From the NCBI GenBank assembly GCA_002914805.1, contig JXTB01000135.1:1-64000 (forward strand): 64,000 bases of DNA, read 5' to 3'. This DNA is from Parasponia andersonii (lineage: Eukaryota > Streptophyta > Magnoliopsida > Rosales > Cannabaceae). This document shows, one piece after another, positions 11,119 to 23,728 of the stretch. The notes below the pieces were generated by a model. The model worked only from the letters and a program-made list of their open reading frames with translations, was not told where the DNA came from and made no database searches. Made by a program: the position numbers and the translations under genes. Numbering within the stretch: the first letter of the stretch is position 1; each line of letters starts with the position of its first letter.

Positions 11119-11386
11119 CCTCTGTTTGGAACCCAGATTTTGGAGGAAAAAAATTGTGAGAAAAAAGTCATTTAATAAAAAATATATATATTTTTCTAAA
11201 AAAATATAGAATTTTATTTTGATATTTTTAGTTTTATGAATTAATGTGCCAATATTTTATATACTAAAAATGATATTAAATTAAATTTTCACTTTTTCAA
11301 AAGAAATTTTTTCTAATTCAAATAAAAGAAAATAAAAACTTTTGAATTTTTTTTTCCCCCCCAAAAATACAAATTCTAAATGGTAG
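11119..11386. mobile_element. MITE remnant of the family found in the second E1 gene
   Basis: The left end TCTGTTTGGAACCCAGATTTT and the decayed right end pair as imperfect inverted repeats. The interior shares order and wording with 34791-35086 and 50938-51155: a TTTTATTTTGATA(C/T)TTTT run, then AATATGT(C/G)CAA, then a TAAAAAT(A/G) segment and a CTTTTCTTGAAAAAAA-like run. It is the most diverged of the three copies. Confidence 0.5.
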
Positions 11387-12702
11387 TGTGTGTGAAAGTT
11401 CTAGGCCTAACTCTGAGCACATCCAATTATGGTATTGACTCTCACTCTGTTCAATGTTCACATTCCTATATTTTCTATTTCTTTTGGTAGCTGGACTCCA
11501 TTGAATTTCCTTGTTCTCTAAGTAAGAGATTCTCTCGTCATCATCCGATTGATCAGCTTGATGGTTTGTCCACGGTGTTGAGCCCAATGTACCCACTAAC
11601 CCGGACGGGACAATGAGTTAAGTGAAACCATGAACCCGATCCTGTTATCAAAAAAATACAAACCAACAAAAAAGAAACGGTAAAAGAAGATAAATCCAGT
11701 CCAATCTTGGCATAGCCAAATAAACAACTTTAGATCAAAAATCTATGTTTAGATCTTGTATACAAAGTTTTGAAATGGATCTTTTCTGATTAGAATTTGA
11801 GCAAGTCTCGTTTGACGTAAGAAAGTTCGCATGTGGCATGTCGTTTTTGGTAGGCCAACATTATCAATTCTTTCCACTGATTAGTTGGGAGTATTCTTAT
11901 GCTACACTTCTTATTTTGCTTCCTCATGTTGAAAAGGGAATCTAGAATGGCACTTTCACTTTCACAAGACCCCAAGGTAAAAGTTAAGGCTCGGACCTTA
12001 GAGGCCTCTCTTAGTGAGAGTATAAGCGGTAAACCAATGACCACTCCTATCACTCAGTGAGGGTTTTTTAATTTTTCATTTTTAAACGTGTCATTGCCCT
12101 CTTTTCTCCATGTACACGTGTATAAACTGCAAGATAAAACCAAAGTTCATATGAATTTTCCTTTTCTATGATATCTCATGTAAAATCTGCTAACCTAAAG
12201 TTATTTAGGAGAGGGTGAAGACAAGAAGGAAAGAGAAATACATTACACAAGGAAAAGAAAGTAGAAATGAAAACGCTCATTTTCTTGAGTTAAAAAGGAG
12301 AAAAGACCAAAATCAAAATCATCATCCTTGTTTGGTAGGAGGTAGGGCAAAGCATTGATCATTTTAGATAGGTTACAAAGTCGCCTAATCAAATTTCGGG
12401 TTGCATTTTTGCAATCCAAAATCCGCTTAATCGTAAAATTCTATGTTTGTAACCCAGACAATTTATTAATAGACTGGTCAAGTTAACTTGCCTTTAGATT
12501 TGTAAGCATAATTTTTGGAATTTAACCCTTTTTTTTCCAAATTTTTGGACTTATATGAAATACATTTAATTTTAAAAAAAAAAAATGAACCTAGTTCAGT
12601 CACGGATTAGATTAAACAAGTTACAAAAATCAACCAACTCAACTAATGTAATTTCATGTTGGCACTAGGGACACTAATATTATACAGTTCAGTAACACTA
12701 GG

Positions 12703-12856
12703 GACATTAATATTTTATATCAAAAATTTACACCGTATTAGGTGATATTCATTTCAATCTTTTATTTTTTGAAAGTGAGATCACACCATTTAATGTTATA
12801 GGGCTAAAAATGATGCCACACCCCTAGTGTAAGTTTTTTGTGTAAGATTTTGGTGT
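12703..12856. mobile_element. Possible MITE, about 155 bp
   Basis: The left end GACATTAATATTTTATATCAAAAATTTACAC pairs with the reverse complement of the right end, GACACCAAAATCTTACACAAAAAACTTACAC, with several mismatches over about 40 bp. The centre is non-coding. A partial duplicate of the left end (ACTAGGGACACTAATATTATA) lies just outside at 12664-12684. No clear target duplication was found. Confidence 0.4.
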
Positions 12857-14779
12857 CTCAATCTTTGATCTATATAGTTTTTAATACATCCCTAGTAGGA
12901 AAGAAAAATATAAGGAAATTAAATGTTTTATTCTGTCTTTTATTATTGATTTATGATGTAATATTAAGGACAATATTATAAATATCAATTAGTTTTTTTT
13001 TTTCAAGTACAAATGAGCTATTTTTCATCCCTTACTTTTATTCGGGCACTCCATAATTTTTCTTAAAAATTAAAAAGAATAAATTGTAAATGAAATACAA
13101 ATAAAGTACTTATTATACACCTCATTTCTTTTGACTATTATACCCCTCCGATTCACTTCCTTTTTGTGATTTACTCTATCTTCCTCTAATGCATCTTCTC
13201 TTTAGTTTTTTTTTTTTTTTTCACCTCATTCCCTATCGTTTATCTTTTCATAAGTTTTTATAATCATTATCATTTAGTTCAACTTGCTATTCATATTCTA
13301 AGCTGTTTTAAAAAAAATAACTTGTTTAAGGAATTATTGGGATAAGATATTGGGATAAGATTAAATAAAATAAATACAACAAACCCTAACGTAAACAATA
13401 CATATACCTTCTTTTTTTTTCTGAAATTGGAATTCGTCCAATCTTTATTAGAGATCAAAACTTAGTTTGTATTCTGCCACAAATGATTGCAATACCAAAC
13501 AAAACTCAACTATTATGTTTTATTCTTAGAATAAGGAAGAAATTTGTGAAAGAAAATATATAAAAGAGCAAATATATAAGAATTTTGTCTAAATCATTAA
13601 GGCACATGAAATATATATATATATATATACATATTTGTTTTGGATTTTTTGGTGCTTGAAGCATGATTAAATGTGTCCAAATAGGCTGGGTCAAACGAAT
13701 CAGTCCGTAACCCGTCATTATGACCTGCGGCTCGGCTCTGCGCCCATTAGAATGGGTCAGGTTCAATCTATATATCTATGCTCATTAAAATTTTTTTTGA
13801 AAGTTTTTAAATAAATTTAAAGACAAAACTTTTTCCAATACATAAAAATACACATTCTCTCACTTTTTTTTTTCACACTTTCAAATTTTAATCTAATTCT
13901 AAATAATTTTTGAAAGTTTTTGTTTTAAACTTTTCTTTATAAACTATTCAACTTAAATACTTTTTGCTTATTTAATTATTTTAAAATTTTTATCAATAAG
14001 AAAAGAACATAACATATTTTTTTTATAAACTTTATTTTTAAATTTCTAATATTTTTAACTAATTATACAAATAATATTATTATTATTTTAGATTTTTAAT
14101 TTTTTTAAAAAAATTGGGCCAAGAACGGCCCGCCCCGTTGAGCTCCACCTTTAAAATTTTGGGCAGGCCAGCCCAAGCCCGCTTTGATACCTTTAAGTAG
14201 GATATGAGAGGTCTACCTAAAATGTAAATTAAAAGTTAAAATCTCATTCTCTAGAGAAGTTACATAGTTGTCTTATTTGATCTTTTTATTAATAAAATTG
14301 GGCGCCTTTATGCGATGTATATCAACATGAGGTTTGAGATCATCCTTAAAGTTTTATCAAATTTTTTGAATAGGTAACTTTACTACCAAAAAGGGTGCCT
14401 TTGTATCTTTTTAAGGTATAAATAAAATCCCCTATAGTACAAGTAAAATCCATTTGAGTGGACATTTTTATCCTAAAATCTCTCCAAAATTTAAACGAAT
14501 TAAAACTTGGTTCAAATTAAGTATTTCTTTTATCTAATTTCTTCTCCCTTAAATTCATTCGTATCATATCAATTTTGACTAAATTAGACTAAAAATAATA
14601 TTAGAACTAATTTTCTAATCCAAAAAAATAATTTTGTCATTTCCCAAAAACTTTAGCATAAATCCAACATTTAACCTAAAGTCATGCAATTATTTAATCT
14701 TATTTTATTTTTATAAATATCTCGTTTTTAATTGGGATATACGAAGGCACGTCTTTGTCTAGTCAGATGAGTAGAGTGC

Positions 14780-15156
14780 TTAGGCTATGTTTGGTAGGAG
14801 AGAAAAGGGAGAGAAAAGTGAAGGAAAATGGAAAAATATGTTGTTTGGTAAAAATAAAATGAGAGGGAAAAGGAAAAAAGGAGAGAAAATGAGATAGAAA
14901 AATAGTTGATAGGTCCCACAAAAATTTAAATTGTTTAATGAATAAGTATAAGTTACTAAGTTACCCTTATATATCAATTTTAAAAATCATTATATTAAGA
15001 GTAAAATAGTCACTTAAAACAAAATTAGTTTTTTTTCCTCTTTACATACCAAACAACCATAAATGAAAATACTTTCTTTTACATCGTACACAATTTTTTT
15101 CCCCCTATTTTTTCATTCTCTCCCATTTTCTTTCCTCTCTACCAAACATAGTCTAA
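14780..15156. mobile_element. MITE of about 375 bp with GGCTATGTTTGGTAG ends
   Basis: The left end TTAGGCTATGTTTGGTAGGAGAG pairs with the reverse complement of the right end, TTAGACTATGTTTGGTAGAGAGG, over about 40 bp of purine-rich terminal repeat. The middle is AT-rich and non-coding. The end sequence recalls Tourist-like MITEs, which have 3-bp TWA targets; here the flanking triplets are TTA and TAA, so the duplication is imperfect or the edge is off by a base. Confidence 0.65.
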
Positions 15157-15983
15157 AAGAATTATTATTATTATTATTATTATTATTATACTAGAAGGTC
15201 TAATTTTCAGAATATTTTGAAAAAAGAAATGGGGAATAATTACCTAATTATGTCTTGTATTTTGAATTTTTGCTCAATTTAGCCTGACATTATGATTATT
15301 ATCAATATTAGCTTTTAAATTTTGAGTTTGTAACAAATTCATACCTTATTTGATCCAAGCACTAAATTTCAACAATGAGTTTATCAAAATACCCTCACAT
15401 GATTAAATATTTATATATGAATATTAAAAATTATTTCAAACTTAAAGTACTAAAATTGATAATTGGGACCAATAAATATTTTTTAAAAAAATCTGAAAAG
15501 ACCAAATTAAATATATATATATATATAGAACTACTATTCATCATTTTCTTCCATCACTCTTTCTCATCTTTCCCTCTCTTCGTCGGTTCTTCTTCCCTCA
15601 TATCTTCTTTATATAGAGGTGGCAAAATGAGTGGGTTGAGCCCAGGCCGACCCGCTCCGGCCCACGCTTAGTTCATTTTTCTTTTTCTTTTCTTTATTTT
15701 TTTTTTTAACAACAAAGGCCCAAAATTTTGGACCTAAAAAAAAATTATAATAACAAGGGCCTAAAATAAGTCTTAAAAAGACCAGGATGGACCAAGCCAG
15801 CCCACCATGTTAAGATTTCCAAGCCCAAAAAAATCATAATGCTCACATCTTAAAGATCATTATATTCTTAGGCTATTAGAACCCTGTAATCACACACAAT
15901 GATTTTCCTAAATATATGATTTTCCTAAATATAAGGTCACATTACGATCTACAAAATCTAAGTCAAATCATTAATAATGCTTT

Positions 15984-16343
15984 GGGATATTATCATTTTT
16001 ATACCCTATATTTTGACACTTTGTTTAGTTTATACCTTCTGTTTTGGTTATTATCAATATTGACCCTTAGATTTAATATTTGTTACAAATTTATACCCTG
16101 ACACTAATTTAGAGCAGTTAATTTACCAAGATGATTTAATAAACTTATTCTCGGATCAGTTTTAATATGGTTTATTTTCAATTTTTTAAATGGCAATTTG
16201 GTAAACTAACTACTCTAAATTAGTGTCAGGGTATAAATTTGTAGCAGATTTCAAATCTAAAGATTAATATTGATAATAACCAAAATATAAGCTATAATTT
16301 AAATAAAGTGTCAAAATACAGAATATAAAAGTAATAATATCCC
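15984..16343. mobile_element. 360-bp MULE-type foldback element with a perfect 9-bp target duplication
   Basis: The element starts GGGATATTAT and ends ATAATATCCC. It is flanked by identical 9-bp direct repeats TAATGCTTT (15975-15983 and 16344-16352). Two arms of about 155 bp pair almost throughout, sharing TTTTGACACTTT, GGTTATTATCAATATT and TACAAATTTATACCCTGACACTAATTTAGAG in opposite orientations, with only about 50 bp of unpaired centre. It has no coding capacity. The terminal sequence resembles that of the 2-kb host element, so they may depend on related transposases. Confidence 0.85.
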
Positions 16344-16491
16344 TAATGCTTTCGCTAAATTTACGGTCATTAGGCAAACCATGACAAATAGATTTAAGAA
16401 AGACCAAAAAAAAAAAAAAAGATGAACAACCCAAAAATCAATAAAATCTATATACCAAATCAAACGAGGTCATTGTTTTGTAAAAATTTAA

Positions 16492-16647
16492 GGATACATT
16501 TGGTATAAGATTCAAATTCTATTTTTCAAACTCAGAAATAACTTTTGTATAGAAGGTTATAAAGATAAAATATTTATCCCTTTTAACTTTTTATATAAAT
16601 GTTTCCGAATTCGAAAAATATGATTGGATTATGTACCAAACACGTCC
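16492..16647. mobile_element. Tourist-like MITE, 156 bp
   Basis: The ends GGATACATTTGGTATAAGATTC and, reverse-complemented, GGACGTGTTTGGTACATAATCC pair imperfectly, and the pairing continues through ATATTTTTC(A/G)AA. Both sides carry the triplet TAA (16489-16491 and 16648-16650), fitting the 3-bp target of PIF/Harbinger elements. It is nested in the 2-kb MULE. Confidence 0.6.
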
Positions 16648-17397
16648 TAAGTTAGAACTAGTATCCCAATTAATTTGTGGAGTTAAAGGAAATAAAAAGG
16701 GGGGAATTCTGGGTATTGGAATTTTGAAAATGAAGGCTAAAAAAATCAGCCATGAAGGTAGTGTAGTATTAATCTCCTTCATTTTCAACAACAAAAAAAA
16801 GTATTAATCTCCTTCATAACCTCTCGACTCAAAACGATCCCAAATGACTCTGCTCAATCGACGACTTGCGGCGACTCTGTGCATGTTGTTCGGACTCTTA
16901 CCTAGCGATTCAACCAAAGTTACGCGAATCAGAGATGCCAAGCACCTAGGCTGGGTTTCACCAGCAATGGTGACTTATCTCAGTTTGAGAGAGAAGAGAG
17001 GAAGAAGATCAATTAATTTTTCTGTTTTTTTTTTTCCCTTTTAAAACTCAAATTTTGTCGTTGCGGCTTGCTTTTATTATTATTAATTTTTATTCAGTTT
17101 TTAATTTAACTAGTTATATGTAATATATTTATATATGTTTAAAAGCTAAAGTAAAAGGGTATTTTGGTAAACTTAATATTCAAAATTAATGTTTAATTCA
17201 AATAGGTCATGAATTTGTCTGATTTTAAATTGAAAGACTGATAATAACCATAATGCAAAAGTTCAAAATACAGGTATAATTAGATAATTATCCCAAAAGA
17301 AAGCGGCTAAAAATCGAAAACTTCAGTTTGGTTTTGGTAATGTGGTAATTAATTGCTTGCGTAATAAGCGAAGCCGGAGAAAAACAGAAGAAGAAAA

Positions 17398-17862
17398 ATG
17401 GAGAGTGGTAGCTTCGCCTCCGGTGATGGTGACTGCGAGGCTCAGCCCACCATTAAGATCAGCGTTAAGTTCGGCGCAAGATCGATTCCGATCGTCATAT
17501 CTCCGGATTCCACCATTAAAGACCTCAAGTCTCTTCTTCAGCCTCTCACCAACGTCCTTCCCCGTGGCCAAAAGCTCATCTCCAAAGGTACTGCATACTT
17601 TCTCTTTTCTCACTCTATAATTTCTACGATTTTCTCTCTCAAGATTGAGTCTTTTTCAAAGCCCAAGTCTTTTATTTTATTTTATTTTTTTTCAGGGAAG
17701 CTTTTGGTGGACGAAATGACGATTAGGGCGTCGGAGGTAACGAACGGGTCCAAGATCATGCTCATGGCTTCTCAGGGTTTGCACCAAGGGGTATTATTTC
17801 AGTTACTAACCCTTTTTTTCATTTTCGATTTTGAGCCTTTTTGGCATTGAGAACCAAAAGTG

Positions 17863-17949
<87 letters not shown>

Positions 17950-20900
17950 GAATTGAAGAATTTACTTTATTGTTCGTGAAAATTACTTACCGTTCTTAAT
18001 AAAAGTGATAAATTATGGAAGGTGGTACTTGTGTTGAGTATAAATTTAAAGGACTCCTGAAGACTTTATATCAATGGAAGTATATTTCTTTTATAACAAA
18101 CAGGTAGAAGAGATGATATATTCTATTTATGTTTATTTGTTGGGGTTTCACAGGATGGTCCAGTCCTTGAACAAGTTCAGAGTCGTCCAGTGTCAAGGGC
18201 CGGCAATGCTAATAAATTGTCGAATGAAAAAAAGCGAGTTGATCATGATAAACTCCGGTTGGAACGATGGGAGAAGACTGGAATTATTGCACTGTCTGAG
18301 TGCAACTTGCAGGTATGAGAATCAATTTTTGTTTGGACAGTCACTTGTCAATGTTTATCTTTGTTGATTGTCAACCATAATCACTTATTATACCATACGC
18401 TCTACCATTTTGTTTATCTGGACTGTCTTCTTAAACTTGTATTTTGCTAATTATATTTCAGTTAGCTGATTGTCCTTGCCATTTATCAATATAAGCTTAT
18501 TCATCTTTATGCAAAAGAAGTCGTTGGGTTCTTGTTGTTGAAGATGATCAGTCGAGCGTGAACATGATATATATTTTATGAGACCATTGTTTATTTATTT
18601 CTTCTTCGTGAACATGATATATTTTTTATGAGACCGTTGTTTATTTATTTCTTCTTCATTATGTTAAGCATATGAGAAGTATCCTTCTATGGAAAACATT
18701 TCAATGATGGTTTACAAATGTCAAAACACTTTTATGATAGCGTTGGGTTTGTATGTTAGTAGTTACTTACAACTAAGTGTTCCAAGGACTTAGGATATCC
18801 AAAATAGTTGAATTATTCTTGTTGCTTGAATTTGAAGGCCATACCAGATGAAGTTTGGGCTTCTAAACGTGCCAGAATTCTTGATCTTAACAACAATGAT
18901 ATTGAAGAAGTGTCTCCTCCAATTGGTTTCTTCGTGCTGGTATAGATGATTTGTCTCTCCTTTATTGTTTTTGCATTTGAACTATGTGAATTTCTTGGTG
19001 TAAATTCTAAATATTTCACTCAATTTTCAAATTTTATAGAAATTGTTCTTAAATGCAAACAAGATAAGAGACGGATCCATTAGGTGGGAAGGAATAGCAT
19101 CTATGAAGGATCTAACAGTTCTTTCTCTGAATCAAAACCAGTGAGTATATTTTGGCCTCACAAGTTTGGTGCAAGTTCTATTTCATATAAGGGGTTTAAT
19201 TTCAGAACAAATACTAATGGAATAAGCTCTTCATTAACATTATTTCTGTCACTTTTGAGGAGTTAGTTATGTAGTAAAGCCTATGCTTGACTTCAATTGG
19301 TCTGGAGTTCAATTTCTCTGGATCACCTATCTGTGGAAAAGCCAATGAATTTCTTACTTTTAGGTATTATATGTCCAGGATTCAGGTGGTAGCTCTGTTT
19401 TCAGGGATTTATGAGTTATGAGAAAGGAAAAAAATGGTATACACTTCGTCACTTTTTTTTGGTGAAATAGCATGACAGAGAGTTGAGAAAATACACAACA
19501 CTCCCCCATGTGGACTTCTAGGAGGGAGGGAGGGATATGATTGTACCAACTTGCACAAACACACTTTCATCCCCTGTGCACATCTATGTATGTGTGTGTA
19601 TTTGGCATCTCTGTAGTATGCATAATGCCTAACCTCAATCTTGGACTTAGTTCTGTATTTCTTCCGGAGAGATAAATTTTCAGACTTGAGCGAACACACA
19701 CGCACCACATGTGCACCCCATGTGCATATCTGTGTATGTGTGTATATTTGGCCTCTAGATTGTATGCATAACGCATAACCTGAATTCTAAAGACTCAGTT
19801 CTGTATTTCTTTTCTATTTCTTTTGTATAGTAGCATTTTGATTTTTTTTTTTTTAACATTCACTTGTGCAGTCTAACAACTTTACCAGCTGCACTGGGTG
19901 AGCTGACTTCACTAAAGCAACTTCATGTTGCGAACAACAAGTTGACTGACCTTCCTAATGAAATAGGACTTCTGAGGCAGCTTGAAGTTTTGAAAGTCAA
20001 CAGTAATAGGTAAAGTTTTAGAAGCTCATGGTTTACACAGAAATGAACCCCCCTCCTTTTTTCTTTTTTTCAGTTTTGAGCATTAGATAGTCTTAAAGTT
20101 TGTCTTTTACTCCATCTGTTTAGTTCTTCTGCATTGTCTTTCTTGTAATAGTAAAATTTTAGATGTCCCAACAAATTGCATTACGGAAGCACAAAATAGT
20201 TTATAAGTATATATTTATTTAAAATGTGTTGATGCTTTGTCATAGCGTCTTGTTATAGGAACTTGCAGATCTTTTTGATGTTTGGAAAATGCAATCCTGT
20301 AATAATTTGCTTACTATAAAGATTCTACCTACACTCTTCTAACCTTGGCATTTTTTTATGGATGCTATGCCTCTTTGATCAGGATAAGCAAAGTTCCCGC
20401 ATCCATTGGGGATTGCAGTGCTCTTATTGAGGTACTACATTGGATTCTATACTATTTCTGTCTATGCTTCTATCTTAATATGTTACCTTTTTGTGTCTGC
20501 TTGACTTTGTTCTGGCATAATGCAGGTTGATCTTACAGCAAACTTGTTTTCCGAGTTGCCTGATACATGTGGCAATCTGCATAATTTGAAGGTCTGCACT
20601 TCCGGTCTTTATATCTTATGTTTCTCTCTTTCTGTGGTTTTTAGCTGACTGTTGGAGATAGTCCTCTACATTTAAATATCAGTACTTGAACTTGTCCGTG
20701 CATCAGAGTAAGATGTAAAAACATAGTGCTTAAGCATTTAGGCTTTGAGGGAAAAAGAAGCTTGTGAGCGAATTGCTTTGATTGATCACAAGCTAGATTT
20801 AGTGTCATTGATTACTTTGCAAGAGACTTAATTTTTTTCTTTTGACCATCATTTTACTCTTCCTACCATGTGCAGTCATTGCATCTCGGTAACAATGGGC

Positions 20901-21189
20901 TAAAGTCCCTTCCTTCCACCCTATTCAAGATGTGCTTTCAACTGACTACACTGGATTTGCACAACACTGAAATCACAATGGATCTCCTTCGTCAGGTGTG
21001 TACTATAGTTGCAATTTATCCAAGTCCATCAAAATTTTTATCATTTCATTTGAATGACTGCAACTTCTACCTTCACAGTTTGAAGGATGGGAGAGTTTCA
21101 ATGAGCGTAGACGATTGAAGCATCAGAAGCAACTGGATTTTCGCGTTATGGATTCTGCTGATTTTGATGAAGGTGCTGATAAAAACTGA
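17398..21189 (+). CDS. Ubiquitin-like domain and leucine-rich repeat protein (At2g30105 type), ten exons
   Basis: Coding exons are 17398-17587, 17696-17790, 18154-18312, 18838-18939, 19040-19140, 19872-20009, 20383-20431, 20526-20591, 20876-20995 and 21079-21189. All introns are GT-AG and phases agree, giving 376 residues. Residues about 17-89 form a ubiquitin-like beta-grasp domain ending in MLMASQGLHQG, without a processable Gly-Gly tail. About eight short LRRs of the plant intracellular type (LxxLxxxxNxLxxLP) cover about 150-340, followed by a charged C-terminus ending EGADKN. There is no signal peptide or kinase, so an intracellular scaffold is likely; the exact partner is unknown. The start is fixed by family alignment. 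A MULE ends 103 bp upstream, and introns carry TA repeats and local duplications. Confidence 0.93.
17873..17943. repeat. (TA)n microsatellite in intron 2 of the UBL/LRR gene
   Basis: About 70 bp of near-perfect TA dinucleotides follow a short GT run. It is likely to be length-polymorphic. Confidence 0.9.
18558..18657 (+). repeat. 50-bp tandem duplication in intron 3 of the UBL/LRR gene
   Basis: Two adjacent 50-bp copies (18558-18607 and 18608-18657), beginning GTGAACATGATATAT and ending CTTCTTC, differ at two or three positions. They lie well away from both splice sites. Confidence 0.85.
19549..19811 (+). repeat. Diverged direct duplication of about 120 bp in intron 5 of the UBL/LRR gene
   Basis: Copy one (about 19549-19664) and copy two (about 19684-19811) share ACTTG...GAACACAC, TGTGCA(C/T)ATCT(A/G)TGTATGTGTGT, TATGCATAA(T/C)GC and TTCTGTATTTCTT in order. 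The second copy has acquired extra CACA/ATGTGCA sequence. Intron 5 is the longest intron of the gene. Confidence 0.7.
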
Positions 21190-22528
21190 TGTCCATTGAT
21201 TCTCATATACAGTACCAGAAATTCTCGGTCCAAGCCAGCCAGTGTACTTAGATAATATAATACACTAGATCATATTGTTCAATGGTTTGCCGTACCTTGT
21301 AATATCGCATGATACATTGGGCAGCCGAAAAGGTTAAAAATGAAAACAATAACCTATTTATTTGAACTGTTCTTGTTGTTGGTGATTTGGATTTCTTGAA
21401 ACATTATTCATCAACTTTGGCTAAAATGTACAGAAGTAGAATTTGATAAATCTATTCACCCGGTCATTTGGTCATTTTAGCCCTTTTAAAACTCGCAGAC
21501 ACGTTTCTAATAAAAATTCAACTTGAAAAATTGTTGGCAAAAGGTGGAAAAACTTTTCGGGTTGGGAATTTTATGAAAGATATACAGGGTAACAACTCCT
21601 ATAATTCTTGTGGGACTAAAGTTGATTGTAAGTGCAAATAGACAAAAACTAGCGGTAGAAAGAATCGAATTCTACAGAAACAGTAATACTGACTACGTGA
21701 CAAATATATTTAAATCTTACGATATGAAGAATAAGTGCATACTACATTAACTAATATTGGGAAGTTCGAGAAGCCACTATTTTTTACAACGATTCGGCTT
21801 TCGTTTGTCCTCGCGACTCAGCGAACTAATAAAATATTGGGTTTATTATTTTGTCCATAAATTATTGTGTAGCAAAACAATAAAATGTTGGATTAACTAT
21901 TTTATCCGTTAATAATTAAGAAAACCCAACTTTAGGCATTGAAGTCTTGACACTTACCATTTAGGCCCTTGAATTTTCAAAATTCAAACAAAAGAAAATA
22001 CTTGGAAAAATTTTATAAATTTACACACCTAAGAAATTCAAAATGTAAGGGAGAAGAACAAGGACTTTCTATATAGTAAATAGTAACTCATTACCAAAAA
22101 AAATTAAAATAGTAAATAGTTAATCTAGAGATTAACAAGGCAACTAATCCGACAATGTACAAGAACCTGCCACAACTGACTTAAAAAAATAAAATAAAAT
22201 AAATAAAAAATAATAGGAAAAAAAAAAGATGTTCAATAAATTCATGTGTTACTCATCGAGCGAAGGAAATGCCGCCATATTTAGAAAAAACTTATTGCTT
22301 TAAGACAAAAGAACGAAACAAGAGAGAACACAGTCAGCAACGAAACAAACCAAACAAATACCATAGTCCAACTAGAGGTTATCAGATTTAAATATGAAAC
22401 ATGACTAATGAAAAATATTCAACATGTATGCAGACAGGAAAGTTCATTAGAAACGGAGTCAGAAAACTTATTTCAGAGCTCATCCTAAAATCACAATCCG
22501 ACAGAATCGGCGGATTAGAGAATACAAC
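21190..22528. other. Convergent intergenic region between the UBL/LRR gene and the first E1 gene
   Basis: The two genes face each other, so both 3' ends lie here. The part nearest the E1 stop (about 22385-22528) resembles the sequence after the second E1 copy (about 32250-32371), sharing ATATGAAACATGACTA and TAAAATCACA(A/G)(T/C)(C/T)CGACAGAATCG. This shows the duplicated unit includes the 3' UTR. No other gene or structured element was seen. Confidence 0.6.
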
Positions 22529-23670
22529 TCAACGGAAATAAATTGATACTAATGGAATGTCGATATCATTATCATCGTCGTCCTCACATGCCACAACCAC
22601 ATCCAAATGCCGACGGTATGCAGGCAACTCTACTTTCGCCACATCCCGTGCCAGATCCACCAGCTTCTTGTCCATTCGATCCTTATGGCGCGGGAACATA
22701 CTATTATAAAGCAGGCAACTTCCGCACGAGATGCTGTAAGCATTAAGGCCCTTGTTCTTCAGCCATTCCAATAGTTCCCTCAGAGTGGGATTGTCTTCCA
22801 CGATCCACCTATCCCAAACAGTCCACTTCATGTCACGGTGCTTAATGACCTTTGGAGGAACAGGCTCGGCGATTGAGAACAATGGTAGGGCTAGATTCGC
22901 AAATGTGTTCCTGTAGTCTTCTAGTTTGTGGCCTCCATCCAAAACCTTGTAAAGCTCTAAGCAGACGAGACCCGTGGCCATAGCAGTGGAGGTTGCAATT
23001 GCAGGTATAATCCTTCCAGCAATAAATTTTGCCTTCAGCTTGTCAACCTCGGGAATGCTGTAATTCCTAGCCCTCATGTTGGCAAGACCAGCTATCAAGT
23101 CCATATGATAGTTAGTATCGTCATCCTGCATGATATTTCCAGGCCAAGTAAGAATCTCTAAACCATTCAAATCTTACGAGACAAAAATGCACAGAGCCCG
23201 ACAGTTCTGAAATTTAGAGAAGCAGTGTCAATACTAAAAAAATAGTAAACCTATAAGCCCCTTCCTTCAGTCAGGACATACTAGTAAAATGTCCAATGCA
23301 TTGTTCCACAATCCAGACATTAAAACACAAAAGCCGAAAACAACTAATCTCAGAGACCACGACTCAAAACAGCTTGAACTATTGAATAGGATAAGCAACA
23401 TCTTCACATAAAGTCCAAATGAGATCCTGTGTGCCTGTGCGTGCGAGTGTCCGAGGGAGAAATATACAAATATGTGTATAGATTGTAGATATATAGATGG
23501 TTGCCAATCCAGTAGATTTTTTTTTTAATTTTTTTTACTTGTGTAAGATATTTTTTTTTATGCCATTGATCAGACATGCATCATTAATATTATTTCTCTT
23601 ATTTTTTATTATAAAAAATGTGCATGATAAATTTTAATTGGCCAAAACGATACCTATATATAAGTAAAAA

Positions 23671-23728
<58 letters not shown>

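Larger units (their letters stand above)
9358..15230. other. Intergenic DNA with MITE remnants, no gene recognised
   Basis: This 5.9-kb stretch is mostly AT-rich. It contains small inverted-repeat elements near 11119-11386, 12703-12856 and 14780-15156, poly(T) tracts, an (AT)n tract near 13608-13629, and one ambiguous base at 10682. Frames at 11318-11596 and 11790-12053 (minus) are less AT-rich than the surroundings and could be fragments of an older coding or repeat sequence, but neither matches a family I know. Confidence 0.55.
15231..17294. mobile_element. Mutator-like (MULE) non-autonomous element, 2.06 kb, with nested insertions
   Basis: The ends GGGGAATAATTACCTAATTATG and, reverse-complemented, GGGATAATTATCTAATTATAC continue as inverted repeats for about 150-165 bp on both sides. 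The flanking 9-mers AAAAGAAAT (15222-15230) and AAAAGAAAG (17295-17303) match at 8 of 9 positions, the target-site size expected of MULEs. No transposase was found. Inside lie a smaller MULE (15984-16343), a Tourist-like MITE (16492-16647), a GGCCC/GCCCG-rich repeat patch (15610-15850) and a less AT-rich segment at 16815-17010 that could be captured host DNA. The right end is 103 bp upstream of the LRR gene ATG. Confidence 0.75.

Noticed and set aside
11318-12053. Minus frames of 92 and 87 codons
   Set aside because: No recognisable domain, no splice-consistent partners and no similarity between them; probably repeat debris.
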